This document shows, piece by piece, positions 49,661 to 62,654 of a stretch of 64,000 bases of DNA. The position numbers and the translations under genes were made by a program. The notes under the pieces were generated by a model. That model was not told the origin of the DNA, did not search any database, and was given only the letters and a program-made list of their open reading frames with translations. Origin of the DNA: Amyelois transitella (lineage: Eukaryota > Arthropoda > Insecta > Lepidoptera > Pyralidae). Within the stretch, counting starts at the first letter, position 1; each line of letters begins with the position of its first letter. Location of the stretch: assembly GCF_032362555.1 (NCBI RefSeq), contig NC_083515.1:3941001-4005000 (forward strand). The letters run 5' to 3'.

Positions 49661-50272
49661 TCTCTCAATTCCACTCCATTAAATTTTTATGAGTATTTGT
49701 TAATCTAAGCACTTCAAACCACTCATTCCACCGATTGCCATTCTAATTCGGTTAAATTTAACTTTTTTATTCACACCTAAAATTAGAGACTTAAAACATA
49801 TTTGCGTCTTGATTAAGCGATAAGTACTTTATTCATCAGTAACTATTGACTTTATTACAGTAATAGTAAGAGAAACCTGTCATTGGCCTTATAATAGCAT
49901 AAGATTAATATTGTATTAATATTTAATGTATACGCTGTTGGTTTCTTTAATAAAATAAAATAAAAAAATAAAAAATTACATCATGAAGCCGTACAGCTGA
50001 ATGTGGTCTTTTCGAGACTGTTGGCTATATATTTTGTGTTAGTGGCATAATAAAGTTTTTTTTTTCTCATTGTATCTAACTCAGTTCCCTACTCTTTCAT
50101 AGGAACAGGTTCCTATGTCTGAATCATGTTGTTTGCCCGACCCTGAAGATCATCAAATATTGTCCCAGTAACAATTAAAAAAGCAGTTTAAAAGTACCTT
50201 TGATACCATGTACACGGCAGATATGTTGTTTAAAAAATAAAAATGAAATACGTATCTAACAATTCAATCACA

Positions 50273-50278
50273 TTTATT
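50273..50278 (-). terminator. Poly(A) signal of cuticle gene 3
   Basis: AATAAA on the minus strand (TTTATT on plus), about 100 bases after the stop codon at 50377-50379. Confidence 0.6.
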
Positions 50279-50376
50279 TGTAAGTTGCACAAAGATAAAT
50301 AAATAATAAATTATGAATGATCCATCGATATCACAGTCCTATTATGAGGTAAGCGCTTGGGCATATATAAGTGACT

Positions 50377-51974
50377 TCAGTAGCGATAAGCATTGTTACG
50401 ACCTCCGTTATAGGCACCATCATCTCTGTAATAAAAAAAATTAAAGAATAATGAATTAAGCATACAATAAATATACAATGAAAGAAATTAAATAGGTACC
50501 TACACGTAGTTGCAGGCACTTTAGAATAGAAGCACTCCATATCTCACTCATGGATGTCGTTAATGGTGACTAAGGGAATGACTAAAAAACTTGGGACGTT
50601 CCCTGTAGGCGATGGGCTAGCAACCTGTAACTATTCAACCGAATTTCGCCTTTCAGTCTTTTTAAAAATGTTGGCCCTGTCTACCCCGAAAGGATGTGGA
50701 CGTGATTCCGACGTAAACAGAATTATTCTTTGTTTTGAAGACCATCGGGGGTCAGGTTATAACAACGTTTGTGAATAGCCCTCCAAGATTCGAAAAGCAT
50801 ATCTTAGCCTATTCACGAACGTTGACACAAAGAAAAAAAAATTTAACGTTTATTTTAACGTATTAAAGTTTGCAGTTGCAAAAATTTAACTACTTACGAA
50901 GATGGATGCTGCCTGTTGTACTCTAAAGATCTGAGGATGGCCTCAGGGATGGGGGGTGGAGTGGGGATGTGGGAGCCTGTGGGGTGGAAGCCGTTCTCGT
51001 CCGCCGTGTAGGAGAGTGAGATCTGCTGGCCGTCGGGGGCGCGGTACGAGAATCCGCCCTCAGCTGTCACCGCTGGGCCTTCGGGACCCTGGGCTCTAGG
51101 GGCTCCACTCTCGCGTGCTGAGATACCAGTTGGAGTGTCGTAACTGGAAAACATTGTATACTTAAAAGTATGTTTCATACACAAACATCACGTCTTTTTC
51201 CTTAAGGGGTAGAAAGATATTGAGATTTGAACTGTGTCAGTTGCTACCATATCACCTAATAGAATCCCAAGTTGGTACGTATTCGTTTATTCTTTATTCT
51301 TAAAACTGACAATGTCTGGTAGAGAATACCTTATGGCATTAAGTCCACCTATGGTTCATTATTTCGGTTCGATAAAGTTTAAATAAATAAATAAATATCT
51401 TACAAAAACCAACCTATGAAGTTTGTATTTCCTGAACTCACGCAAAAACAAACCTTAGAAAGCTAATTTTGGTGATAACAAGAATAGAATATTTTTTGTA
51501 ATTACAGAGTACGTATAGGTCTAGTATGATGATATATGAAACTAAAAATAATAATAATGTTAAAAAATTAAATTCATTTCAATAGTCTAACCTGAAACGG
51601 TATGTGCCATCTCCATTATTAACGTTTTCATAATTAGAAGGAGGTCCGCTGAAAGCGCCTGCGCTGGCGCCGCTGTATCCTGGCGCGAGATGATCCAGGC
51701 GGCCGGCTGATGTCAGTGACATAATGGCGGTGAAACAAATGAGTATCTGAGAAAAGTAAAAGCATTTTCAGTAATACTGGAACGATAAAATAATAATATG
51801 AATAAATTGTATTGTAGATAAGGGCAACTAAATTAAAGGATATCTATAAAATATAAGTGGTATCCTTTTTTTTGTTTTTTTACAAAAGGAAGTCAAAATT
51901 TAGCGCAGCTATCAGCAATTCACAATACCAGGAGGTGAAACAATGGCTGTTCAGTTCCTTACCAGTTTCGACAT
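50377..51974 (-). CDS. RR-1-like cuticular protein (cuticle gene 3)
   Basis: Exons in coding order: 51974-51963, 51746-51592, 51143-50898 and 50425-50377 (TGA); 153 residues. Exon 1 is just ATG TCG AAA CTG before a GTAAGG donor, matching the tiny first exons of the two plus-strand neighbours. [18 protein letters not shown] is a signal peptide (cleavage expected after residue 18). A short linker and [14 protein letters not shown] lead to the Rebers-Riddiford region at about 57-122 ([38 protein letters not shown]). The tail is [15 protein letters not shown]. It has lost most of the glycine-rich linker seen in gene 1. It is convergent with cuticle gene 2. Expected role: secreted chitin-binding cuticle component. 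Confidence 0.95.
50500..50716 (+). repeat. TATG-tailed interspersed repeat in intron 3 of cuticle gene 3
   Basis: Diverged copy, antisense to the gene: cactccatatctcactcatg, gatgtcgttaatggtgacta, gcgatgggctagcaacctgt, ggccctgtctaccccgaaag. Confidence 0.8.
51180..51277 (-). repeat. TATG-tailed interspersed repeat fragment in intron 2 of cuticle gene 3
   Basis: catcacgtctttttccttaa, ggggtagaaag, then an internal gap to cacctaatagaatcccaagt. Confidence 0.6.
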
Positions 51975-52057
51975 AATGGTGCAGTGGAACAAGTCTTCAG
52001 ATCGTTTGATAACCGGCGCCGCCGATGGAATACGTACAGAAAGCAGGGATGTAGTGG

Positions 52058-52064
52058 TTTTATA
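52058..52064 (-). promoter_or_regulatory. TATA box of cuticle gene 3
   Basis: TATAAAA on the minus strand, about 84 bases before the ATG at 51974. The neighbouring cuticle genes also carry this heptamer, at similar distances. No clear initiator was seen at the expected place. Confidence 0.6.
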
Positions 52065-55000
52065 TCGGCATAGTCTGCCCTTTCGGAGGTTGCTTCACCT
52101 TGCTCGTATTGTTGATCTGTTTAGATGGGAGCTGGTGCAAAGTAAAGCGGAACTGTTACTTTACGCACATCGAATGAAAGTTTGGACAAGTAAGTTCGTA
52201 GGGGTAGACAGAGATCTTTCCGCCTCCATCCACATTCATAACTCTCTTTATAAAAGTTTTCCGTTAATTCGCCAGGACGTCCCCAATTTAATCAAAGTTC
52301 CCATACCCATTTCCCGTACCTACTCTCCTTGATAATTAAAATAATAATAATCGGTATCATCTATTTTGATGAGGGTTAATTACTTTACAAACAGAAAAAT
52401 ACAGAAATTTAAAACAAATACATATTAGTACATAACATTTCAGTTTTGTCGTAAAACGCTTCCTTCTACATCTTGGCCACACATATTTTCCTTGCAGGGT
52501 ACTGAGACGCCCCGCAGCGCTCCGCCCCCTGACTCTGCACACAAGGTGAGGATGTAAACCATGCTAACAGTGATAAATATTTTGTACCTACTAAATTTAA
52601 CCCGTGGCTTTGCATTTGAATTTAAGGTATAAATATTTTAAAGAACTTCCTAAAAATCACCTGAAGAATAAATAAAGTTCCCGGCTTGTACTTATTTCCT
52701 CGCCCTTTGAAAAAGTGAAAAAATAAACAGGGACAAGCGGGAAGCGACTAATGGCTAAACACGATCATAAAATAAGTACAGCATTTTCAATGACAATGAC
52801 ATACATCATTAAGCATTTTATTATTTAGAAAAATACGTAAACTTTTAAGAAGAAGCTATGTACTTATATAAAAATTCTGATATAGCAAAATAGTAAATGA
52901 CTGACGAAAGCAAGAAGCAAGCAGAAAAGCATTAACAACTACATATATGTCTTTACTTTAGATCTCGTTTTATACATGAAGTTTTAACCAAAAATACAGA
53001 AAGAGAACGATGGACGTCTCTTGTTCATGAACACCATAACTTCAAATTTTTCAAGTCTAGCAGGTAGGCGTTGCGTTGCTAGACAATAACTTACTGCTTT
53101 ATCTTACCAAATCTGTGTCGCCAAAAGTTCCATTATATGCAAGACAAAGTTATATTGTATAATGGAATCACACGCTCTTTATACAACCTAATTCGATGTA
53201 AAGTGTGATTTGACGAAAGATGGAAATCTGTAATGATACGTTTGTAAGACAATAGAAATGTGAGGCACGTTTATTGAAATATCAAAAGTTACAGAGTAAG
53301 TTAAAGAGTGATTGAAACAGAACAACGTTGCATTTTTATTTCATAACTTGATCTTTCTGAAGTCACATACAGTGTTAGGTGTTTAGCTTTTATTTTGTTT
53401 AAGAATAATAATACTATGTAATAAAATAAATGTAATAATAATATGTTTTCCCGCGATGGATATAGACGTGACTATATATATATATGTACATACATATGAA
53501 TAGAAAAATAACAATGATGTTGTTTGGTAATGTTAAAAGAAACATAGATAACGCGAGGTTTCGCTCCGAAAGAAAGTAGCTTTAATTTCTCTTGATTACT
53601 CCTGTCTATCTATGTCCCAAATGTGTTCACAATCGGTTTCGTAATTTTTGGATTTATTTGTTAAAATAATATTTTTGAAAAATTTCTCGGTAGCGCAACT
53701 TGAGCGAAGAGCTAATTCATAAGGACAAATCGAGTGAAATTATCGATAAATCTTCGTCTTCTATTGGGAGTATGTTATAGAAAGCAGACCACCGTCTAAC
53801 CCAGTTGAAATCTGATTCAATATGTGCATGCATAGTCTATTTTGCCATCATATACGAGTATGTAGATAGAAATAAATTTTCAATCTTTTCGAGATTATTG
53901 GCTCTGCCTAACAAAGGATACAGACATGTTTATTATGTATGTTATCAAATACATTCCCACACTGAGTCGAAGATGGAAAGATAACGTTAACGTAAAACAG
54001 ATAAATGAAACCACGCCTCAAAGCGAAATGCCAGCCAGGCTCATTTACCTAACTAGTGCTATTACAGGCGCCATCGTCTGACAAATTTACAAAAGATAGA
54101 CCGAAACATTCACTCTGAACACATTGCCCCCATTTTGGCATATTTGTGAGTAAAACAAAGATCGTTTACCTCCACCTAGCGGTCGTAATAAATATCTGGT
54201 GGAATCGAGAGGTGAATTTAAAGGCGATATTTATGCTATGGCCGTCTCGCTGCCAACTGCGAGTGTGGTTTGTGGTAGAATATTTGAAGTATAGTATTTT
54301 TATTTTCAGAAATTCTAAAAGTTTATTCAATACGTCATAACTATTATTAAATATATATTTTTTTAAAGTAAATTTCACCAATCGAACACACACACAGGGT
54401 AGAGCACAATAATTGCGTCTTGTAATTAAAATATTCGTCAGCTACTGAAAATAGCGGAAAATATATATTCTGGAATTGCGTCTTCGAAAGCTTTACCGTG
54501 TTTTTCCATTAATTTTCTTGTTTTCGTAAAAATCACCTCCGGAAAGCCCAAAGTCAATACACAAACAGATTCTGTTCCAATTGATTCTCGTTTATCAAAA
54601 TACGAATATTGAAGAGTCAATTTGTGTGAAATATAACACTGCGCATTTCGGAGGACATGATCTTGACCCAAATAAAGATGTTTGGGAGTATCTTCCTATT
54701 TATTTATACCGCCGAAGTATTTATTTACAGTCTTCATGTTATTACTACGTACGTGTGTTGACTAGAGGGACGTATCTACAGTACGTCTAGTATACGAGTA
54801 GTATATATTTGGAAATTAAGAGAAGAGATACGCTGTTCTCTTCTTTTAATTACGGCAAGCTGTTGCCGTCGCCATATATGATATACCTATGTGCCAATGG
54901 TCTTATACCTAACTGAAGCCGCAGTGGACCACATAAAGTGGAAAGGGAAAAAAATGACCCCATAGGCTCTCATCTTGGAACATGCCAAGATGTATAAGTA

Positions 55001-57614
55001 AATCAAAGTAGTATTTGTGGAAATTCCTGTACAGCTAAGAATCGAACAAAATTACGTTGCTGCCTGCTGCTGAAATTCAATGTTAAACAGTAAACATAGG
55101 ATATTTTTCGAAATAATATCCATGCATACCAAACAGTATGTATACTTGTAGCTTAAATCCGAGTCGAATACATAACATTCTAGACATTTCAATGCATCGT
55201 ATGCACCTCTGCCAACTATCCGTGTTCCGGAGTCAAACAATGACCATAGACACATTTTCCCTGAGATAAGCCACGATTTGTGCTTAGACCGCCAAAAAGA
55301 ATATAAATTTCAGTTGTATGGCTTTGATAGAATTGAGATACAAGTAGTTAGAGGTTTGTAGATTATAAATTGATTACTATTTAGCTGAAAATAGAGTACG
55401 CCCGCGGCACAGTCTACATTATAGACCAATCCGACTCATTTCTGTTCCCATGGGAATTTCGGGATATATTCTCTTAGTGCATATAATAATACCTAAATTC
55501 AAATTTCTTGAGCCAATTTGAACATTTTTTTATGTACGAGTATGTTTGTAAGTCAGATTTTGAAATTTTAATGTTTTGTAGCATATGTCAATAATTTTTT
55601 TAAGTTCCTAGGGTATCAAAATTGGTCAAGTAATTTTTGAGATATTCACAATTTCATGAAATATAAAAGTGTTCGCGAAGTATAAGTACCTACGCAGCGA
55701 ACACCTTTACGACGACGACAAATATTATTTATATTTCTATGAGTCATATGCATTAAACAATTGTAAGTATTTTCATATGTATCGGCTAAAGTTTACAAGA
55801 AGATATCTACTACATCCTTCCATCCCAAAAGTATTTTTTTATTTCTTTTGACATTATCATTTTTCACACAATGTCCATTTTGGTCCGCCCACGCTATCAT
55901 TATAGCACGCTTGGATTACCAAAGTAACGTTTTCTTCAGATTTCCTTGTACTTTGTAAACGTTAACATATTTTCTACTCGCATTTGACACCTTTCCATTC
56001 GTGAATGTCAGCCCGATGTTTTTCTACCTTTAAAAGAAAAAGATGAAACTGTCCTGTCCAACGATATTTCTTTTATGAATTTATGATGAAAATATGCGGA
56101 AGATAAAGAGACAGTGTAAAAAGGTTTCGTCTATTGAAACAATTGTTTCATTTTTCCTTTTTTTTGAATAAATGCTGTATTCTGTGCTTTAAACTGTAAT
56201 ATTTTAATAGTTCAAAAGTGTGTGTTAAGTTTTTTATTATAGGCTAAATTAATTAATCATGAGTGAGTGAGATTTATGATATCAAGATTATGCCGCAATA
56301 TTCTGCTCGCGCAAAACGTGACGTGAAGTTCTTTTAATTTACGTTCCGTTAAAAGTAACCCGCGACTTAGTCTGCCTAAAAATATCTCTAGATTTCAATG
56401 TTATTTCAATATCTAACCTGTATTAATTGCAGAGTTTCATAAAAGTCCGTTCAATGAATGAGTTATAAACGTCGACACATCCTTACGAACTTTCCAATTA
56501 AAAATTTTAGTAGGATCCAATTTTATATTTCTTCTTCTGTGAAAAATTCATATTGTACCTCTCAGTTTGTAGACGCAAGTAGCAGAAATTAAGAGTTTAT
56601 TCGTTCCGGCATTTTGCCAATTCTTCAGTACTATATCTACTAGCAAACCAATCTAAATGGCTACATAGTATGGAAGATTTCCTTCCAACATGCTCTGACG
56701 CACATGAGCATGTGTACTACGTCCAAACGAATGATATCGTTGTTATTGTATGTTTTATTACCTACCCATGTAAAGTACATTATACTTTTTGCGTATTTTA
56801 TACTGTTCGTCAAACTACATTATGAATGCTTTGTATTTTATTGTAGATCTATCTGAATAAATACTAACGTACATAACAGATTTTTCTACTGGAAAATCAA
56901 GCGTCAAGAAAGGTTGGAAAAAAGAGAATAAAAGGTTAGTATAATTCAGTGGTGATAGAAATTGAAATATTCTGTTCTTACTTCATATCGGCTCCTTTTC
57001 TTTTTCAGAAGCAAAATTGCAGTAATACGAAAAGCCTGTCAGTAGAAGAGAACACGTTTGTAGCGAGAAGCCTGACAGCAAGTTTATGAATAAACTATGT
57101 AGTTGCGCGCGACGCTTCGCTCCCGTGAAAAAAAGAGCTTATATAACTTCCGTAGGTGTATTCTATATCTGTGCTATTAGTGAAAATCAGTCCAGTAGTT
57201 TATTCATTACAAACATACAAAACTACAAATCTTTTTATTGTATCATTAATAAGGATGTTGATATTGTATTAGTAAATTCGTTTGGTTGCGGATAATTACC
57301 TCTTTATTGGATCTCGGCTAATTGGGCTGGACAAAGTGAAAAAGTTCTAAATATAAATACCTACTTATAAAGTTGTACATATTCATATACTATCAAAACC
57401 GACTATAGGCACATTCGGCAGATTGATTCAGTGCTGCTTTTACCATGATCCAACATGGGTGGGAGGCAGTTTTCACTTGGCGTGAAAATCTGCCTTGCTC
57501 AATTCAGAGAGGTGAAGATGTACTCGTAACCGGGATAATCACCAGGAGGATGAAAAATACTAACAAAACGTGGATAAAAGAGAAACTGAATATTAGGTTC
57601 TGAAGTATTTTTTC

Positions 57615-57866
57615 CGTGTGGTTCCCGGCACCAATACAAAAAAGAATTGGACTAGGTACTCCATCTCTTTCCCATGGATGTCGTAAAAGGCGACTAAAGG
57701 ATAGGCTTACAAACTTGGAACCTCTTTTAGGCGATGGGCTAGCAACCTGTCACTATTTGAATCTCAATTCTATCATAAAGCCAAATAGCTGAACGTGGCC
57801 TATCAGACTTTTCAAGACTGTTGGTTCTGTCTACCCTACAAGGGATATAGGTGATCATACAACAAT
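57615..57866 (+). repeat. TATG-tailed interspersed repeat, full-length forward copy
   Basis: Runs from ccgtgtggttcccggcacca through ggatgtcgtaaaaggcgact, gatgggctagcaacctgtca, aagccaaatagctgaacgtg and ttcaagactgttggttctgt to agggataggtgatcatac-like sequence at the tail. Confidence 0.9.
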
Positions 57867-58359
57867 GGAAACGTGTTTAAAAGGTATTCATAATTAACAA
57901 TTCAGTATGGCGGAAAGTGGTACGTTTAACTTTAAAATGAATAATAGTGTGCTGGAAGCCTAACCAGGGAGATAAACAACCGCCGACACGCTGTCCAGAC
58001 GCACCGATCGACGACCTTCGCTGAATTGATAACCGATAGATCTCGAATCTGTACCATCGACCCGAATCGATTCCTGGAACTGAATTTGATTGCAACGCAC
58101 AAAGTTTAGTGTTTCCATTATTTGATTCCGAAACTTAATTTATATGCAGCTACATATTGATAGTAAAGTCAACGATTTAAATCTTCTTCACTAATTTACC
58201 TGCTATTTTCTTCTTATGTGAAAGTTTAAATGTAGACACTATTTTTTGGTTGCTAAATGGATTTCAATTATTGATGTATCTTAATTGAACCTGTAATAAT
58301 AGGTACCTACCTATTACCTATTATATCATCACAAAAAATAGGTTCAGGGGCTATCATCG

Positions 58360-58530
58360 TTCTCCAAGTCCCTACTGCTTCCTCTCCCTAAGCAGTCTGT
58401 AACCACTACCCTTGATCGGGTAAGTTTGGTTACATGAAGTGACTCCCGTCTGATCCCTTCCACCTTTGCGAGAGAGCCTTATCTATATTGGATCAAGGTT
58501 ACACATCCAGTTGCCTTAATTTGGTATCAG
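58360..58530 (+). repeat. Second dispersed repeat family, copy
   Basis: gtaaccactacccttgatcg, ggtaagtttggttacatgaa, gtgactcccgtctgatccct, ttggatcaaggttacacatc. Confidence 0.7.
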
Positions 58531-59964
58531 TACCGACTAGAAACGAATTGGTCTAGAGGATTCGAGATTATAAAAATACCTACCTACTTCAGTTTTAAAA
58601 CTAAAAGTTTTACATTACCAAATTATTTATTGTTTAGCTATGTATATAATGAACAGACGAATTAGTCACGTGAGTACTTCAAAATTTTAACTTCAACTTC
58701 AAAGGCCAACATTAGCGTACATACTGCACAAAAGAGTACCATCTTTATGTGAATTGGGCTTTTGGCAACTCGCCAATAAAACAATCCAACCAACTGTTAC
58801 AAACACATGCAAAATTTATTTAAATTAAACCAGACTTGCCTTTTTATAATCAATTCTTAATTTATTTTGTGTAAACCACATGATTGTTTGTTTAGTTCGT
58901 AATTACCTACGTAGATAGATAGACTCTTTATTGCACCATGAGAAATAGAAAAACAGAAAAAAAACACACCTACTAGTGTACTGCGATCGGGATCAAAACA
59001 AGAGTTAGCAAGGGTTTCCTATTTTCCTATGACATCTCATACATACATACATATATTGAATAATTTAACGAAGCATATAGCCCATACGTATAAGCAGCTA
59101 CACTAATTTTCCGGGGTGTAAAAATATTGCCAATATTGAAAATCTTTTACGAAATATCAAAAAATTTTGGAGAACAAAGAACTGTGTGGTCACGTCCACC
59201 TTGACATTTTAACTTTTTAATTTGTTGGCGCCAAAGATGATATAACATTGCAATACGTTTCTTCACAAAGATGCATCCATTACTCCCTTACATTATCAAT
59301 CAGATTGATTGAGGTTCAAGCCACGCATAAATTATTTGTTTTTGTGTCGTGTGTATGAATTTTGGAAGATAAGCGTAAAGTTGTTTTTTGTTAAATGATA
59401 TATTTAAGTAGGTTAAGGTCTTTAGAGGCGTTGGTGAAATTTTATAAGTCAATGGCTTAACGGTGTAACAATAGCAATGACGACAAGGTCTTAAAAATAA
59501 AAAATTGTTAATATTATGTTATGAGAGAATACAAGTAGTTTATTTAAAACATCGTTTAGTTTTAAATTTGAAGCCATATTGTTATTATATTCGATCAAAT
59601 TTGACGGGAAAGTCCATTTTAAAAATTAACAAATGTCTAAAAATAGCAATGCTAATGAAAAAAAACTTTTATTAAGGACATCTTATCCATAACTGTGCTG
59701 CCAAACAAATATTTTATTTGTTGTTAAACTAAATAAACATCGAAACAAAAAATTGTCATCATGCTTATTTTTTTATTAACCACCCAAAAGAAATGAAGAT
59801 TCTGTGTATTAGTGATATGAAGTCCTATTGTAATTCAATACGTATGTTTTGAATCAAGAAAATACATTTATTAGCTGTGATCAATAGTTAGATCAATACA
59901 TATTTGTATAAGTAGGTACTGTAAAACAAAAGGCTGTAATTTCATTGTATCTATTTATTTTATA

Positions 59965-60236
59965 CTAGCTGTGCCTGCGACTTCGTCCGCGTGGAATAGT
60001 TATTTTGGACATTATTGAAGCTCTCAAGGATGCTCCTTCCCCGATTTTTTTCACATTTTTCATTACTTCTTCGCTCCTAATAGTTGCAGCTAGACGTTAT
60101 ATAGCCTAAAGCATTCCTCGATAAATGAAAAGAAAAAAAACACAAAAAGAATTTTTCAATTCGAACCAGTAGTTCTTGAGATTAGCGCATTCAAACAAAC
60201 AAACAAACTCTTCAGTTTTATAATATTAAGTATAGA
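59965..60236 (-). mobile_element. Helitron-like non-autonomous element, short copy
   Basis: On the minus strand it starts TC (tctatacttaatattataaa), includes the ttgtttgtttgtttgaatgc stretch, and ends CTAG after cgaagtcgcaggcacag. A/T flanks fit Helitron insertion. About 270 bases, with no coding capacity. It has the same ends as the longer copy at 35758-36589. Confidence 0.75.
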
Positions 60237-60369
60237 TTAATCTAAGTGCCTATTTATACTAAAAAAAATATTCTAATAGAATTATAACCAGAAATATGTA
60301 GGTACCTACAACTTACAAAAGAAAAAGAAATGAAAATAAAGTTGAAACGCCTGTGCAATACTATCTTGC

Positions 60370-60912
60370 CGTCGTCGGGTCTTCCCACACTCCCTTAGGG
60401 GAGTCGGAGTAGATTGGTCAGGGCTTTTGGCCCTCTTCAATGGCATCATCGCTGCCTACGACTGTAGGCAGGTCGATGGGGCGGCCGTGACGGCCTGGGT
60501 CTTCACGTCTTCATACACTGGGAGTTCCCATCGGCGGCGGCGTTGTCACTGGTCGACGACTTCTGCCGCAAGGCAGCGAGGGGAGGGTTTCACCCGACGG
60601 CCCGGAGGGCGGGCGTGGAGCGGCGAGATGCCGCGCAGGTGGCTGTGTGATGACGCGTCCCGCGTCTCGAATATCTATGTTCTCCCACTTCAGGTCCCTG
60701 AGGATCGTCGAGTTCCTCACGTAGCGCGGGGCTCCGACGACTGCTCTGAGACTTTGGTTCTCTTGGGCTCTGAGTCTTCTCCTGTTGGTCTCAGAGCAGT
60801 ATGCGTACCACGCCGGGGCCGCGAACGTGAGGCGGGATCTGACGTACGTTTGGTAGATCCCGAGCTTCGTCCTCAGGGGGAGGCTGGAAGAGAGAACTCC
60901 CCCTGGCTGCCT
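60370..60912 (-). pseudogene. Jockey-like non-LTR retrotransposon remnant (end of reverse transcriptase ORF plus 3' UTR)
   Basis: The minus strand from about 60905 reads TKLGIYQTYVRSRLTFAAPA, WYAYCSETNRRRLRAQENQ, SLRAVVGAPRYVRNSTILRD, LKWENID. This is the familiar C-terminal end of jockey/CR1-group reverse transcriptase ORFs (K..IY..YVRS.LTYAAPAW, ..Q...LR...GAPR.VRN..I..DL). The frame then loses similarity, and 60370-60510 is the 3' UTR-like part. The longest plus-strand frame (60427-60921) is its antisense shadow. 5'-truncated and not functional. Confidence 0.75.
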
Positions 60913-61399
60913 TGGTCATGAAGCTTGCGCTCGCCTCCTGCCCCTTTTATACCCTGCTTCCGCTAGCCGCGTCGAGCGCGGCAACTGTTACGCAAAAATA
61001 ATCCTTATAGCATGATTCAGTATTTACGCGCGATGGCTTGTTAGGGTATTTTATTTCATGTATAAGTTTGGTGTTTCTATACCGATTTCGATGATTCTTT
61101 TTTTATTGAATAGGTATTTATATTAATTTTTCAGAATTATGAATGAGTGTGAGTGTTATTGGTATTATAAACATCAGAGTAAAGAAATATAATCAGAAAT
61201 CTCCGAACTGCTAAGCTATTAGGAATTACATGTGTTATTGTGAGTCAACCATAAAAGATAGACTTATGCTGTCTTGGGATATTTTTTTCATAATTTTATG
61301 TAGAATATTTCCGTTATACATGGTTTTGCTGCATCTTTAACCATTAAGGCTGCACACGCGACGGAAGCTTAAAAAATCAAGTAGCTTCTCCCGTTTTCT

Positions 61400-61539
61400 C
61401 AACATTTCCTTTCACTGCTCTTCTCCTATTGATTGTAGCGTAATGAAAAGTATACTATAACCTGCTCAGGAGTATGAAGAATAACTGTACCAAGTTTCGT
61501 TAAAATCCGTCAAGTAGTTTTTGTTTCTATAAAGAACAT

Positions 61540-61588
<49 letters not shown>

Positions 61589-61705
61589 AATTTTACTGAT
61601 TGCATTTTTGGCATCAGTATCGATCACTAATCACCCCCTAATAGTTATTTTGAAAATATATTCCATGTACAGAATTGACCTCTCTACAGATTTATTATAA
61701 GTATA
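61400..61705 (+). repeat. Retroelement-like repeat with (CAGA)n tract
   Basis: aactgtaccaagtttcgtta, aaatccgtcaagtagttttt, then an uninterrupted CAGA run at 61541-61585, and an end 'ttattataagtatagat'. This structure is common in insect interspersed repeats; class not assigned. Confidence 0.6.
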
Positions 61706-62029
61706 GATTTTTGCCAATATGTGATTTATGTAGCAAACAAAACTTACTATAAGGTTAAAACGAATCATCGTGTTATTATTAACATTACAATTTTTTTTGG
61801 CCGAATATACATACGTAATCTGGGTTAACTAAAGGATTAAATGTACAGCTATATATCCTAGTATAAACAATAAAAGCTCAGTTATTTAACATTGCCTGAC
61901 CTTATTGCTTACTTATTAGTTACTTAGATCTATTACATAATATACAATTACATATTTTATGACATCTCCAAATCTAGTCTAAATCGCGCAAGCAAAGATT
62001 TCACTAATCGGATCATATACACAACCGCC

Positions 62030-62150
62030 GCCCCATCTACCTGCCTATAGCTGTAGGCAGCGAAGATTAATATTGAAGAGGGCCAAAAGCCCTGACCAAT
62101 CAACTCCAACTCCCCAAGGGGAGTATGGGAAGACCCGACGTCGAACATCG
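62030..62150 (+). mobile_element. LINE 3'-end copy, inverted relative to the one at 60370
   Basis: Its reverse complement matches 60370-60485 over about 115 bases with scattered differences: shared ggcagggcttttggccctcttcaat-type core (broken here: agggcttttggccctcttca), ggtcttcccatactcccctt, tagatggggcggc. No reverse transcriptase frame precedes it, so it is strongly 5'-truncated. Confidence 0.7.
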
Positions 62151-62654
62151 TCGGAGCCGCGGTTCCCCAGATATAAAACCTAACCTGGCGGAAGATCTTC
62201 CCTTAGTGGCGGTCTACCCCGAATCATCGCTCCCGCTACATCTCACTGGAACGTCATCAAAAATAAAAAGAGTACAATGATAAATAACATACTACGCACT
62301 CTTGGTACCCCCAATACGCTGTTTACAAACTTGTTCGTACTGGGTACCTATGGCAAAATATGTAGTTTTAATTCCATTTCTGTGTCGTAAGTCTGTTAAA
62401 AGACTTAAATAACAAGATTGGAGGAGTTAATATCATCGGTGGTAAATCCTTAAAAATATTGATTAAGTATTTTCTTTATTTATTTATCAGAAACATACAA
62501 ACCTTCATAGATAATATTCTGCGCTGAATTCTAGACCTTTCAATTCAATAAAAACTAAGAAGAATTATAAGTTATTGAGAATGTTTTAAGTACAGGTTAC
62601 AAGCAGAGTCAGTTTTATTGAATCGAAAGATCTAGATTTAACAAAGTTCGGAAT

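Larger units (their letters stand above)
47480..50376. other. Intergenic region between convergent cuticle genes 2 and 3
   Basis: No supported gene. It has two copies of the second dispersed repeat (47695-47830, 48178-48420, the latter containing a foldback) and three copies or fragments of the TATG-tailed repeat (49134-49382, 49506-49660, 49981-50030). Confidence 0.65.

Noticed and set aside
51943-52332. 129-codon plus-strand open frame
   Set aside because: It overlaps the minus-strand first exon and TATA box of cuticle gene 3 and shows no recognisable domain or splice context.
60427-60921. 164-codon plus-strand open frame, the longest in the window
   Set aside because: It is the antisense of a reverse-transcriptase fragment; the minus strand carries the recognisable jockey-like protein.
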